64,000 bases of DNA, from positions 740,552-804,551 of the forward strand of contig NZ_LWDV01000010.1 of assembly GCF_001693735.1 (NCBI RefSeq), given 5' to 3'. Of this stretch, positions 44,022 to 50,678 are shown piece after piece (positions within the stretch are counted from its first letter, which is position 1; each line of letters opens with the position of its first letter). The DNA comes from Orenia metallireducens. GTDB taxonomy: Bacteria > Bacillota > Halanaerobiia > Halobacteroidales > Halobacteroidaceae. The notes under the pieces are model-generated. The model was given only the letters and a program-made list of their open reading frames with translations, was not told the origin of the DNA and searched no databases. The position numbers and the translations under genes are program-made.

Positions 44022-44306
44022 CTAGCTTTTGTCAGTCTTAACCTCTTCCGTACCTAAAAATAGTGCTTTAGAACCATCTTTAAATTCCTTAACTCCCATT
44101 CTCTCGTCATTTAATCTAACATCTCCTTTCTCATCTACCTCTAAATTGAAATCTTCTCCCAAAATCTCTTCCAAAGAGTTCAAGTTTAAAATTCCTGAAG
44201 ATGAAGGATCACAATATATTATAATAATGTTCTTCTGGTTAACAGATATATCTGAGTTATTCTCTTGTGTTATGTCTTTAATTAAATGGTTAATATTATC
44301 ATCCAC
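44022..44306 (-). CDS. Hypothetical acidic protein, 94 aa
   Basis: Not recognised. A polar N-terminus (DDNINHLIKDITQENNSD) leads to a small alpha/beta segment (KNIIIIYCDPSSSGILNLNSLEEIL, VDEKGDVRLNDERMGVKEF, ALFLGTEEV). One Cys. Ribosome site AGGAGGGTTAGA precedes ATG 44306. It lies 55 bases after the Asn/Gln-rich gene with no terminator between, so the two probably form an operon in the spore-envelope region. Confidence 0.6.
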   Translation of the reverse strand: MDDNINHLIKDITQENNSDISVNQKNIIIIYCDPSSSGILNLNSLEEILGEDFNLEVDEKGDVRLNDERMGVKEFKDGSKALFLGTEEVKTDKS

Positions 44307-44361
44307 AATTCTAACCCTCCTTTTTAATTTTTACTCATACAAAATTATTAAATAATAAGCC

Positions 44362-44700
44362 CTACTTTTTTCTGCTTTTATTACTTTGTCTGATAGTACT
44401 AGAGTCTGCATTATATACATTACTCTCAGGTTGCTCAGTTTTTTGTATAGAGTTAGCACTCTGGTTGATATTACCTTGAGATGATACACTTCTCTCCCTA
44501 TTTATAGAATCACTCCCTTGGTTTACTCTAATTTCATCATCAGCTTCTGAAACAATCTGACTAGTATTGGTATCATTAGAGCAGATTACATTACTATTAG
44601 GCTGTTTAACATCTACATTACAGTTTTGACTCTGATTAATATCTCCACCAATACACCACTTCGGTAAACATTGTTTCTCCTTTTCTTTATTTCTAGACAT
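44362..44700 (-). CDS. Asn/Gln/Ser-rich protein with INQ motifs
   Basis: 112-aa low-complexity protein, not recognised. After a basic start (SRNKEKEKQCLPKWCIGG) come INQ-type segments: DINQSQNCNVDVKQPNSNVI, then RVNQGSDSINRERSVSSQ and NINQSANSIQKTEQPESN, ending in a basic tail. Similar INQ segments end the Asp-repeat protein next door. The Asn/Gln spacing recalls curli-type or beta-solenoid repeats; that is an inference. Start is ATG 44700 (GGAGG 6 bases upstream); the GTG further up overlaps the site. Confidence 0.6.
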   Translation of the reverse strand: MSRNKEKEKQCLPKWCIGGDINQSQNCNVDVKQPNSNVICSNDTNTSQIVSEADDEIRVNQGSDSINRERSVSSQGNINQSANSIQKTEQPESNVYNADSSTIRQSNKSRKK

Positions 44701-44915
44701 ATTCTCCCTCCCCCTTAACACAAAATCCTCAATATACTAATTTAGATATAAGAATCTATTTTAAATAATCGTACCTTGAGTTTATATTCAAAATACTTAA
44801 GGATCTTTAATAATTACTAACTTATCATCTATACATATTATGAATTGCAATCATATTCTGTTACTCAAAGCATATAAAAAGAAGACACTAAGGAGTAAAC
44901 TATAAGCTATATTAA

Positions 44916-44949
44916 ATAGAAGTTCGACTTAATTAAGTCGAACTTCTAT
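44916..44949. terminator. terminator of the Asp-repeat gene
   Basis: 34-base perfect palindrome (ATAGAAGTTCGACTTAA and inverse) 30 bases after the stop codon. Confidence 0.8.
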
Positions 44950-44978
44950 AGATTACTAAATTAGATTATAATTTCTTA

Positions 44979-46007
44979 TTAAGCTTCAACTTCATCTGTA
45001 TCTTCTTCATACTCATCATCTTCAACTACATTTACTTGTTCACTCTCTGCATTAGCTTGATTTATGGTTACATTATTATCTGCATTTACACAAGCTTGAG
45101 GTTGTTTATTATCTTGGTTAATTTGAGCAGTCTGTTCACAATCACCAGGACCATCTACTTCTGCTGTTGCCGTAGCTGTGGAATCAGCATTTGCATCTGA
45201 ATCACTCTCACTCTCTGCTTCAGCTTCTGATTCTGACTCAGATTCACTCTCACTTTCTGCTTCAGCTTCTGATTCTGACTCAGATTCACTCTCACTTTCT
45301 GCCTCAGCATCTGCATCGGCTTCTCCTATACCTACTCCTACTCCTATTGCATCAGCATTTGCGTCACTATCACTTTTACTATCTGCATCAGCACAAGCAT
45401 TTGCGTCACTTTCACTATCTGCATCTGCATCAGCATCGGCATTTGCATCACTTTCACTTTCACTATCTGCATCAGCATTCGCATCACTATCACTTTCACT
45501 ATCACTTTCACTATCTGCTTCTGAATCTGACTCACTGTCTGCATCAGCTTCAGACTTACTTTCTGATTCTGATTCACTCTCGCTTTCACTATCTGCATTT
45601 GCATTAGCTTCTACGTCAGCATTAGCATCTACATTGGCATCTATATCTGCATCAGCATCTAATCCTACATCTGCATCTACGTCTGCATCAGCATCCAATC
45701 CTACATCTGCATCTACGTCTGCATCAGCATCCAATCCTACATCTGCATCTACGTCTGCATCAGCATCTAATCCTACATCTGCATCTACGTCTGCATCAGC
45801 ATCTAAGTCCACCTCTGTATCTGCGTCTACGTCTGTATCAGCATCCAATCCTACATCTGCATCTACGTCCACCTCTGTATCTGCTTCTACATCTGCATCT
45901 GCGTCTGCACTAGCTCCAGCTAAAGCTGCTGCTACTGATTCAGCTACAGACTCTGATATAGCTTCAATCAAAGCATCTAAATCAATATCAATGTCAATTG
46001 GACTCAT
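44979..46007 (-). CDS. Asp/Ala/Ser/Glu repeat protein
   Basis: 342-aa extremely acidic low-complexity protein. A short helical head (about 1-33: [20 protein letters not shown]) is followed by DADxDVDAD repeats (about 35-140), including four near-identical 12-residue units [12 protein letters not shown], then Ser/Glu and Ser/Asp dipeptide tracts with ANADAD spacers (about 140-280), then an INQ-rich tail with two Cys. No signal peptide. Alternating Asp suggests calcium binding; such proteins often cover surfaces. A sigma-K-type promoter lies about 40 bases upstream. Start is ATG 46007 seven bases after GGAGG. Confidence 0.75.
   Translation of the reverse strand: MSPIDIDIDLDALIEAISESVAESVAAALAGASADADADVEADTEVDVDADVGLDADTDVDADTEVDLDADADVDADVGLDADADVDADVGLDADADVDADVGLDADADVDADVGLDADADIDANVDANADVEANANADSESESESESESKSEADADSESDSEADSESDSESDSDANADADSESESDANADADADADSESDANACADADSKSDSDANADAIGVGVGIGEADADAEAESESESESESEAEAESESESESESEAEAESESDSDANADSTATATAEVDGPGDCEQTAQINQDNKQPQACVNADNNVTINQANAESEQVNVVEDDEYEEDTDEVEA
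45650..45870. repeat. 36-bp tandem repeats
   Basis: Near-perfect 36-base units (repeat seed GCATCTAATCCTACATCTGC on the plus strand) repeated about four to five times inside the Asp-repeat gene, encoding the 12-residue [12 protein letters not shown] units. Synonymous TCT/TCC differences show the copies are slightly diverged. Likely hot spot for length variation. Confidence 0.85.
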
Positions 46008-46037
46008 TAGCATTCCTCCTTTTTTTAGTATTTGGTA

Positions 46038-46064
46038 TATATTATGTATTTAGGAAAAAAGTGT
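46038..46064 (-). promoter_or_regulatory. sigma-K-type promoter of the Asp-repeat gene
   Basis: Minus strand AC, 16-base spacer, CATAATATA: full match to AC-16/17-CATANNNTA. Confidence 0.6.
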
Positions 46065-46108
46065 TACAAATAATAGAGATTTTTTATTACAAACTATAGA
46101 TAAAAAAA

Positions 46109-46144
46109 AGCTTAATTAAAATATAATTATATTTTAATCAAGCT
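46109..46144 (-). terminator. terminator of the 284-aa CC-domain gene
   Basis: 36-base inverted repeat with one mismatched pair (AGCTT then ATTAAAATAT), followed by TTTTTTTT on the minus strand. Confidence 0.85.
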
Positions 46145-46176
46145 AAAATATCGCAGAAATTGACTTATTAATCTAA

Positions 46177-47031
46177 TCAGAAAGTTTGAATACTAAAGGG
46201 TTCAGGACTACAAACTCCAGTCAATTTTTCTGTATGGTTCTCCACTTCCTCTTCATTAGAAATTATATTCATTGTAGCCATATCTTCTTTTACAGATAAT
46301 TCAAATTCACATTCTCCCCTATCTTCTTCATTAATATATAAAAGAGCAGTACCAGTGATCTTAACTTCTTCTCCTTGCTCATTGTAAATAACTTCGTTAA
46401 CTTCACCTAGAGATGAAGGAGATAATACTAACTCTATAGTCTTTTCTCCTACATTATCTTTATGGAAATAATAAATAAAGTTCTCTTTGTCAGTACCTTC
46501 ACTATGAACTACCATTGATAATTCAGTTATATTGACCTTGCTGACTGATAACATCGCTCTTTTACCCATTACATTAATTCTAATCTTTCTTCCATATCCA
46601 TATACATTACATCTAATATTATCTTGATCTTTTCGATAGACTTGATAATCTTCATCATAATCAACTTCTTCTATACTATTTGGTGCATTTCTATTATCTG
46701 ATTGACCTACATCCTGTAGTCCAAATCTATCTAAATCCTCTCTATCATCTATCTCTTCAAATATCCTTCTCTCATCTTCTTCAAAAACTATAATAGCACA
46801 GATACAGTCAATTGGTATATAGGTTCTTTCACACCTGTCTTTACCTTTATCTCTGTCTTCAACCAACACGACTATAGATTCATCAATTATTTCACAGATA
46901 CAGCCTCTATGCCTACAGCAATCCCCACCAGATTGAATAATAATACTAACTCGCTCTGCTTCAATCTTTAAATCATCTAACAACTTTATCAATTCTTTAC
47001 TACAATAACTTCTTTCAATTAATCCACTCAT
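46177..47031 (-). CDS. CC-core domain protein with beta-rich C-terminal domain
   Basis: 284 aa. Residues about 15-92 are a copy of the cysteine-rich core seen in the small neighbours: VSIIIQSGGDCCRHRGCICEI, then CERTYIPIDCICAIIVF. An acidic linker (EEDERRIFEEIDDRED) follows, then a beta-rich domain (about 140-284) with YGRKIRINVMGKRAMLSV, FIYYFHKDN and ELSVKEDMATMNII. No signal peptide. Start chosen at ATG 47031 (8 bases after GGAGGGG). A sigma-K-like promoter with one -10 mismatch lies 25-55 bases upstream, so late mother-cell expression is likely. Function not known; outer coat or exosporium role is inferred. Confidence 0.65.
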   Translation of the reverse strand: MSGLIERSYCSKELIKLLDDLKIEAERVSIIIQSGGDCCRHRGCICEIIDESIVVLVEDRDKGKDRCERTYIPIDCICAIIVFEEDERRIFEEIDDREDLDRFGLQDVGQSDNRNAPNSIEEVDYDEDYQVYRKDQDNIRCNVYGYGRKIRINVMGKRAMLSVSKVNITELSMVVHSEGTDKENFIYYFHKDNVGEKTIELVLSPSSLGEVNEVIYNEQGEEVKITGTALLYINEEDRGECEFELSVKEDMATMNIISNEEEVENHTEKLTGVCSPEPFSIQTF

Positions 47032-47056
47032 CTTATTCACCCCTCCTTTCCTAAGT

Positions 47057-47084
47057 TATAATACGAAATACTCTAATAATTTGT
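47057..47084 (-). promoter_or_regulatory. sigma-K-like promoter of the 284-aa gene
   Basis: Minus strand AC, 17-base spacer, CGTATTATA (one base off CATANNNTA). Confidence 0.45.
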
Positions 47085-47148
47085 GAATAAAAGAAGAATC
47101 AAAAATATTTCTTTTAAATAGTTAAAACAATAATCTCACCACATAAAA

Positions 47149-47175
47149 AAGAGAGTTGCTTTTAACACCTCTCTT
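47149..47175 (-). terminator. terminator of the 285-aa CC-domain gene
   Basis: 7-bp stem (AAGAGAG/CTCTCTT) with a large loop, followed by TTTTTTATG on the minus strand. Confidence 0.6.
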
Positions 47176-47188
47176 AAAACAATCTCCC

Positions 47189-48046
47189 TTATAAGACTTT
47201 TAACTTTCTTTCAACCTCAGATTTGGAATTTGAGTCTGAATCCCTAGAATCATTCTCTGTCTCTTGATTTTCATCTATAGCAATTTCATCACCTGAATTC
47301 TTCTCTCTTTTAGCTGCTATCTCCTTATCTTTATCCAGCTCTTCTATAGCAGATGAATCATCATCTACTTTCATAATATTAGCCTCATCATCTACATTAT
47401 CATCACTGTTACTATATCTATTTCTTCTTCCACCATTGTGCAACCTAACTGCTACTATCTTATTAGTTGATATCTTAATTCGACTATTATCTTCATTTAT
47501 CAGGACTATAAAATCACCGTAGACTTCACATAAGATACCGACTATCTTACAACAATCTGAACCACTAATAACTGTTACCTCTACAAAATCAAAATTTTCT
47601 GCATGTTTAGCCAATTCATCTTTAAAAATATGAGACTCAGCACTATTATAATTATTAATAAAAATATCTTCTTCTTTCTGTTTAAGTAACTCCTCTCTTA
47701 ATTCACTTTTCAACTCTGCTTTCAATTCTTCCTTTAAACTATGTATTAATTCCCTTTCAAATTCACTTCCTTGACTTCTTCCCCTTTTAGACAATTTTCT
47801 GTCACCCCCTGTCTTTTTCCCAGCTTCTTGAGGCTCCAATTTCAAATTTATCTGCTTTAACATATCTAATACTTTATCAAGCTCCTTCTCACTAATATCA
47901 ATATTAGAAGCATCAAATTGAGAAAAATCATTTAATGAAGGAGTAGGAGGATTACTTACCATTGGATTATTCTGATTTAATAACTCGTTGACTAGCTCTT
48001 CTAATAATGGTTCTAGAAGTTCTAAATCATAATCACTCTCCACCAT
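47189..48046 (-). CDS. CC-core domain protein with long flexible flanks
   Basis: 285 aa. An acidic helical start (LELLEPLLEELVNELLNQN), a Pro/Ser-rich linker, a long charged coiled-coil-like helix (about 95-130, HSLKEELKAELKSELREELL), then a reduced copy of the core domain (about 153-203: VEVTVISGSDCCKIVGILCEV, INEDNSRIKISTNKIVAVRL) that keeps CC and one Cys but loses the C-terminal ICA cysteine, then a disordered acidic tail. It lies 80 bases after the 90-aa gene with only a weak terminator between, so they may share a transcript. Ribosome site AAGGAGG. Confidence 0.6.
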   Translation of the reverse strand: MVESDYDLELLEPLLEELVNELLNQNNPMVSNPPTPSLNDFSQFDASNIDISEKELDKVLDMLKQINLKLEPQEAGKKTGGDRKLSKRGRSQGSEFERELIHSLKEELKAELKSELREELLKQKEEDIFINNYNSAESHIFKDELAKHAENFDFVEVTVISGSDCCKIVGILCEVYGDFIVLINEDNSRIKISTNKIVAVRLHNGGRRNRYSNSDDNVDDEANIMKVDDDSSAIEELDKDKEIAAKREKNSGDEIAIDENQETENDSRDSDSNSKSEVERKLKVL

Positions 48047-48078
48047 CTTTAGACCTCCTTCCTAATAATTTTGATATT

Positions 48079-48112
48079 AATCGATTGGATAATCTAGATT
48101 ATCCAACCGATT
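48079..48112. terminator. hairpin between the 90-aa and 285-aa genes
   Basis: 34-base inverted repeat with one mismatch (AATCG, TTGGATAATCTAG). No T-run follows on the minus strand, so termination may be partial. Confidence 0.55.
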
Positions 48113-48127
48113 AAAACAATAATTTAT

Positions 48128-48400
48128 CTAATCTCTAGGTTTACGTTTACACTCTCTTGCTGGATGAACTAAAGCACAGATTTTATCTAATAAAATATAA
48201 GTTCTGACACATACATGATTACTATCAATTAATACTAAAAAGCAATCATCAATTTCACAGATGCATCCTGTTATTTCACAACAACCTTCACCAGATTGAA
48301 TAATAATAGTTACTTCTTCATTAGTATCTTTGATTTTATTTAATAATTTAACTAAGTCATCTCTACAAGAATCATATCCTTGGATTTCAACTTCACTCAT
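48128..48400 (-). CDS. Small CC-core protein, 90 aa
   Basis: A free-standing copy of the core domain: CRDDLVKLLNKIKDTNEEV, VTIIIQSGEGCCEITGCICE, DDCFLVLIDS, VCVRTYILLDKICALVHPA. Nine cysteines in 90 residues. Pattern of strands (V.I..G / G.I..I.D..V.LI / YI....I.A) suggests a small beta barrel. The end resembles the VDLxCFCAI ending I recall for ExsY/CotZ-type exosporium proteins. Start is ATG 48400; the upstream ATG overlaps AAAGGAGGG. A sigma-K-type promoter sits 34 bases upstream. Confidence 0.7.
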   Translation of the reverse strand: MSEVEIQGYDSCRDDLVKLLNKIKDTNEEVTIIIQSGEGCCEITGCICEIDDCFLVLIDSNHVCVRTYILLDKICALVHPARECKRKPRD

Positions 48401-48433
48401 ATCTCTTTTCCCTCCTTTCATTTAAAACTAATA

Positions 48434-48461
48434 CATACTATGACTCTATATCGGGATATGT
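48434..48461 (-). promoter_or_regulatory. sigma-K-type promoter of the 90-aa gene
   Basis: Minus strand AC, 17-base spacer, CATAGTATG (last base off consensus). Confidence 0.55.
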
Positions 48462-48505
48462 TAATAAAAATAATTGGTTAAAATTTATATAATTACTATT
48501 ATCCA

Positions 48506-48655
48506 TAGCTGCATTTTGCTGGATGGACAGTGCACATATCTTATCTAGAAAAATATAGGTAATTGCATATATACACCTTTATCTTAGTTAATAATTTCGT
48601 CAATACCTTAAAATAAAAATCTCCCATTCAGCCCACCATTCCTACATCATCTCTC
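48506..48655 (-). pseudogene. decayed CC-core paralogue
   Basis: In the gap between the 90-aa and 82-aa genes the minus strand retains pieces of the family: RDDV, then VLTKLLTKIK (compare LVKLLNKIK), then directly YLYFLDKICAL followed after a one-base shift by HPAKC (compare TYILLDKICALVHPA). The middle, including the CC and GCICE motifs, is deleted, and a stop interrupts the front. A complete sigma-K-type promoter is still present upstream. Confidence 0.7.
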
Positions 48656-48671
48656 TGCTGCTAGATTTATA

Positions 48672-48699
48672 TATAATATGATTCTTTCCTCAAATATGT
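48672..48699 (-). promoter_or_regulatory. sigma-K-type promoter of the decayed paralogue
   Basis: Minus strand AC, 17-base spacer, CATATTATA: perfect match to AC-17-CATANNNTA. Confidence 0.6.
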
Positions 48700-48705
48700 T
48701 AAAAA

Positions 48706-48731
48706 AAGAGATAAGATTAATCTTATCTCTT
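48706..48731. terminator. terminator of the 82-aa gene
   Basis: 26-base perfect palindrome (AAGAGATAAGATT and inverse) followed by TTTTT on the minus strand. Confidence 0.88.
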
Positions 48732-48765
48732 TATCTTAATTATTTCACTTTATAAGTTTCTCTTT

Positions 48766-49014
48766 TTAATATTCGTCACAACAAGTTTGTGCTGGATGAA
48801 CAAGAGCACAGATACAATCAAGTAAGATATAAGTTCTAATACAATTTCCATGCTTAGTATCAATTAATACTACAAAACAATCATCAACCTCACAGATGCA
48901 TCCTGTAAATTCACAGCAGTCCTCTCCTGACTGAATGATAATATCAACCTGCTCATCAGTATCCTTTATCCTCTCCAATAAACATCTTAAGTCATCTCTA
49001 CAAGTATTAGCCAT
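48766..49014 (-). CDS. Small CC-core protein, 82 aa
   Basis: The most cysteine-rich member: 12 Cys in 82 residues. TCRDDLRCLLERIKD, VDIIIQSGEDCCEFTGCICE, DDCFVVLIDT, NCIRTYILLDCICALVHPA, then TCC near the end. Highly similar to the 90-aa protein, clearly paralogous. Such Cys density points to disulfide cross-linking in an extracellular or spore-surface shell rather than to a soluble cytosolic enzyme. ATG 49014 follows AAGGAGGTAGG. A sigma-K-type promoter lies about 60 bases upstream. Confidence 0.72.
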   Translation of the reverse strand: MANTCRDDLRCLLERIKDTDEQVDIIIQSGEDCCEFTGCICEVDDCFVVLIDTKHGNCIRTYILLDCICALVHPAQTCCDEY

Positions 49015-49072
49015 CTTCTGCCTACCTCCTTATTAATAGTAATGGTAATTAAATTTCTTTCTTTTAACAATA

Positions 49073-49100
49073 CATAATATGACCTCTTTAACCAATCTGT
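49073..49100 (-). promoter_or_regulatory. sigma-K-type promoter of the 82-aa gene
   Basis: Minus strand AC, 17-base spacer, CATATTATG (last base off consensus). Confidence 0.55.
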
Positions 49101-49196
49101 TAATAAAAAATACTGTAAATATCTATTCCATAAGGTAATTTTAGATATATTAATTATAATTTTCATTTAATACTTAATTAAGTTAAAAGCCACTAC

Positions 49197-49385
49197 TTAA
49201 GAGCTATATTCTTCATCAAATAATTTAATATAGTCATCTTTAATCTCATCTATATCTACATCAACCTCTTCTTTTTTTAGGTAACTTCTATTATACAGAT
49301 TTCCAATCAAATAATATAAAAATAATTTACATAAAAAATATAAAATTATAATAAATATTATAATTATAAGATAATCTCCCCCCAT
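49197..49385 (-). CDS. Small membrane protein, 62 aa
   Basis: N-terminal hydrophobic helix (about residues 5-28, LIIIIFIIILYFLCKLFLYYL) followed by a basic stretch and an acidic tail (EEVDVDIDEIKDDYIKLFDEEY). Not recognised. ATG 49385 has GAGGAGG 10 bases upstream, and a perfect sigma-K-type promoter lies 103 bases upstream, so it is probably a mother-cell protein, perhaps in the outer forespore membrane or tethered coat. Confidence 0.6.
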   Translation of the reverse strand: MGGDYLIIIIFIIILYFLCKLFLYYLIGNLYNRSYLKKEEVDVDIDEIKDDYIKLFDEEYSS

Positions 49386-49487
49386 TGACTGATAACCTCC
49401 TCTTTAATATTTATTGATGACTTATATTAATCACTAAACTACTGACTACTTGCCCACCAGTTATAGCTCTAAAACCCTCTCCTTTTA

Positions 49488-49515
49488 TATTTTATGAAAA
49501 AAGTTGAAATAATGT
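49488..49515 (-). promoter_or_regulatory. sigma-K-type promoter of the 62-aa gene
   Basis: Minus strand AC, 17-base spacer, CATAAAATA: perfect match. The rest of 49386-49653 shows nothing else. Confidence 0.6.
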
Positions 49516-49653
49516 TAAGATAAAAATCATATGCTAAATAAATCTAATAGATGGAGGACTAGACTAATATAATTATAAAATAGAATTTAATATAGAAATT
49601 ATCTGTTAATGGGTATATTATATCAAGCTAGCACAGAGACTAATACAAATAAT

Positions 49654-49691
49654 AAAAAGAGTAGGTTGCAAAATTGCAACCTACTCTTTTT
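49654..49691. terminator. terminator of the CAP-domain gene
   Basis: 18-bp perfect stem (AAAAAGAGTAGGTTGCAA and inverse) with T-run on the minus strand. Confidence 0.92.
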
Positions 49692-49706
49692 ATTAAAAAT
49701 CAAAAA

Positions 49707-50507
49707 TTAATAACCTAAGTCAGCAAATTCTTGAGCAAACATCTTACCATAAGGACCACCATCAATAATACCAATTCCCACATGGGTATAATCAGGATGA
49801 AGAATATTATCTCTATGGCTTTGACTCTTCATTAATTCATTATGTGCCCATTCTACATTAGGAGCTCCTGCTATGTTTTCACCAGCTAAGTAATAATCAA
49901 TGTTCAATCTTTGCATCATATCAAAAGGTGAACCATAACTAGGAGAAAAATGGCTAAAATAATCTTGATCAATCATATTTTGACTCTTCGCTCTAGCTAC
50001 TTGAACCAATTTAAAATCAATTTTAAGAGGATTTAACCCTTCTTTAAGTCTTTCTTTGTTTAACATGTCTAGCATAAGCTCTTCATCTGCATTTAACGAA
50101 TATACTTTCATCTCTGTCCAATCCTTATTATCAGTTATCTCTAAAGCATCATTTTCTTGATGATTAATGACTCCATCATCTTGTGTAACCACTTCAATCT
50201 CTACTGGAGGGGGCTGATTATCTGGTGAGGTCTCTTCTTGTGATACCAAATCATCACTTTGCTCACCATTACCATTTTGAATAGCAGAATTATCAATTGG
50301 ATCAGCTATAGGTTCTGAAGTAGGATTCTTATCACCTACCATCCTTCCTAGAAAGAATAATGCCAAAAGAGCTTTTAAAACATTGAAAATATTATCATTT
50401 AAATCTACTCCTCCAAAGGCATAAGCAGTACCTGTACTAACTAAAACTATTGTTGGCATAATTAGTGCACAAATAAGTATCCATGTTATTATATTCTTTA
50501 GTCTCAT
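49707..50507 (-). CDS. CAP (SCP-like) domain exported protein
   Basis: 266 aa. N-terminal signal peptide or anchor (about 8-32, ITWILICALIMPTIVLVSTGTAYA), a second hydrophobic patch (about 40-55), a Pro/Glu-rich linker, and a C-terminal CAP domain (about 140-265): EELMLDMLNKERLKEGLNPL, SQNMIDQDYFSHFSP, AGENIAGAP, SQSHRDNILHPDYTHVGIGI. Family members in spore formers (YkwD, YlbC, SafA-associated) are common but their activity is not defined. Ribosome site GGGGGGAG before ATG 50507. Flanked by the protease gene and the coat-region genes. Confidence 0.9.
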   Translation of the reverse strand: MRLKNIITWILICALIMPTIVLVSTGTAYAFGGVDLNDNIFNVLKALLALFFLGRMVGDKNPTSEPIADPIDNSAIQNGNGEQSDDLVSQEETSPDNQPPPVEIEVVTQDDGVINHQENDALEITDNKDWTEMKVYSLNADEELMLDMLNKERLKEGLNPLKIDFKLVQVARAKSQNMIDQDYFSHFSPSYGSPFDMMQRLNIDYYLAGENIAGAPNVEWAHNELMKSQSHRDNILHPDYTHVGIGIIDGGPYGKMFAQEFADLGY

Positions 50508-50640
50508 TTACTCCCCCCTGTACTTTCTATACTTAATTTTATTATAACATATAGTAATTTAAAAGCAGAATGTAACTTATGGTAGCAAATTCAGCTAAAA
50601 ATCAAGTCTAGAACTAAATAAATTATTAATAAGAATAAAA

Positions 50641-50660
50641 AAGCAGACATAAGTCTGCAA
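50641..50660. terminator. terminator of the protease gene
   Basis: 6-8 bp stem (GCAGAC/GTCTGC) followed by TTTTTTATTC on the minus strand, 20 bases after the stop. Confidence 0.75.
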
Positions 50661-50678
50661 ATAATCAAATTATATAAT

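Noticed and set aside
45344-45604. Minus-strand out-of-frame Met/Gln-rich frame inside the Asp-repeat gene
   Set aside because: Product of repetitive codon composition, not a gene.
45650-45870. 36-bp repeats considered as a CRISPR-like array
   Set aside because: Units are contiguous, without unique spacers, and in frame with a coding repeat of 12 residues.
45178-46053. Long plus-strand frame of about 290 codons rich in Ser and Ala opposite the Asp-repeat gene
   Set aside because: It is the mirror of GAT/GCA repeat codons; no ribosome site or start, and the minus-strand frame has both promoter and ribosome site.
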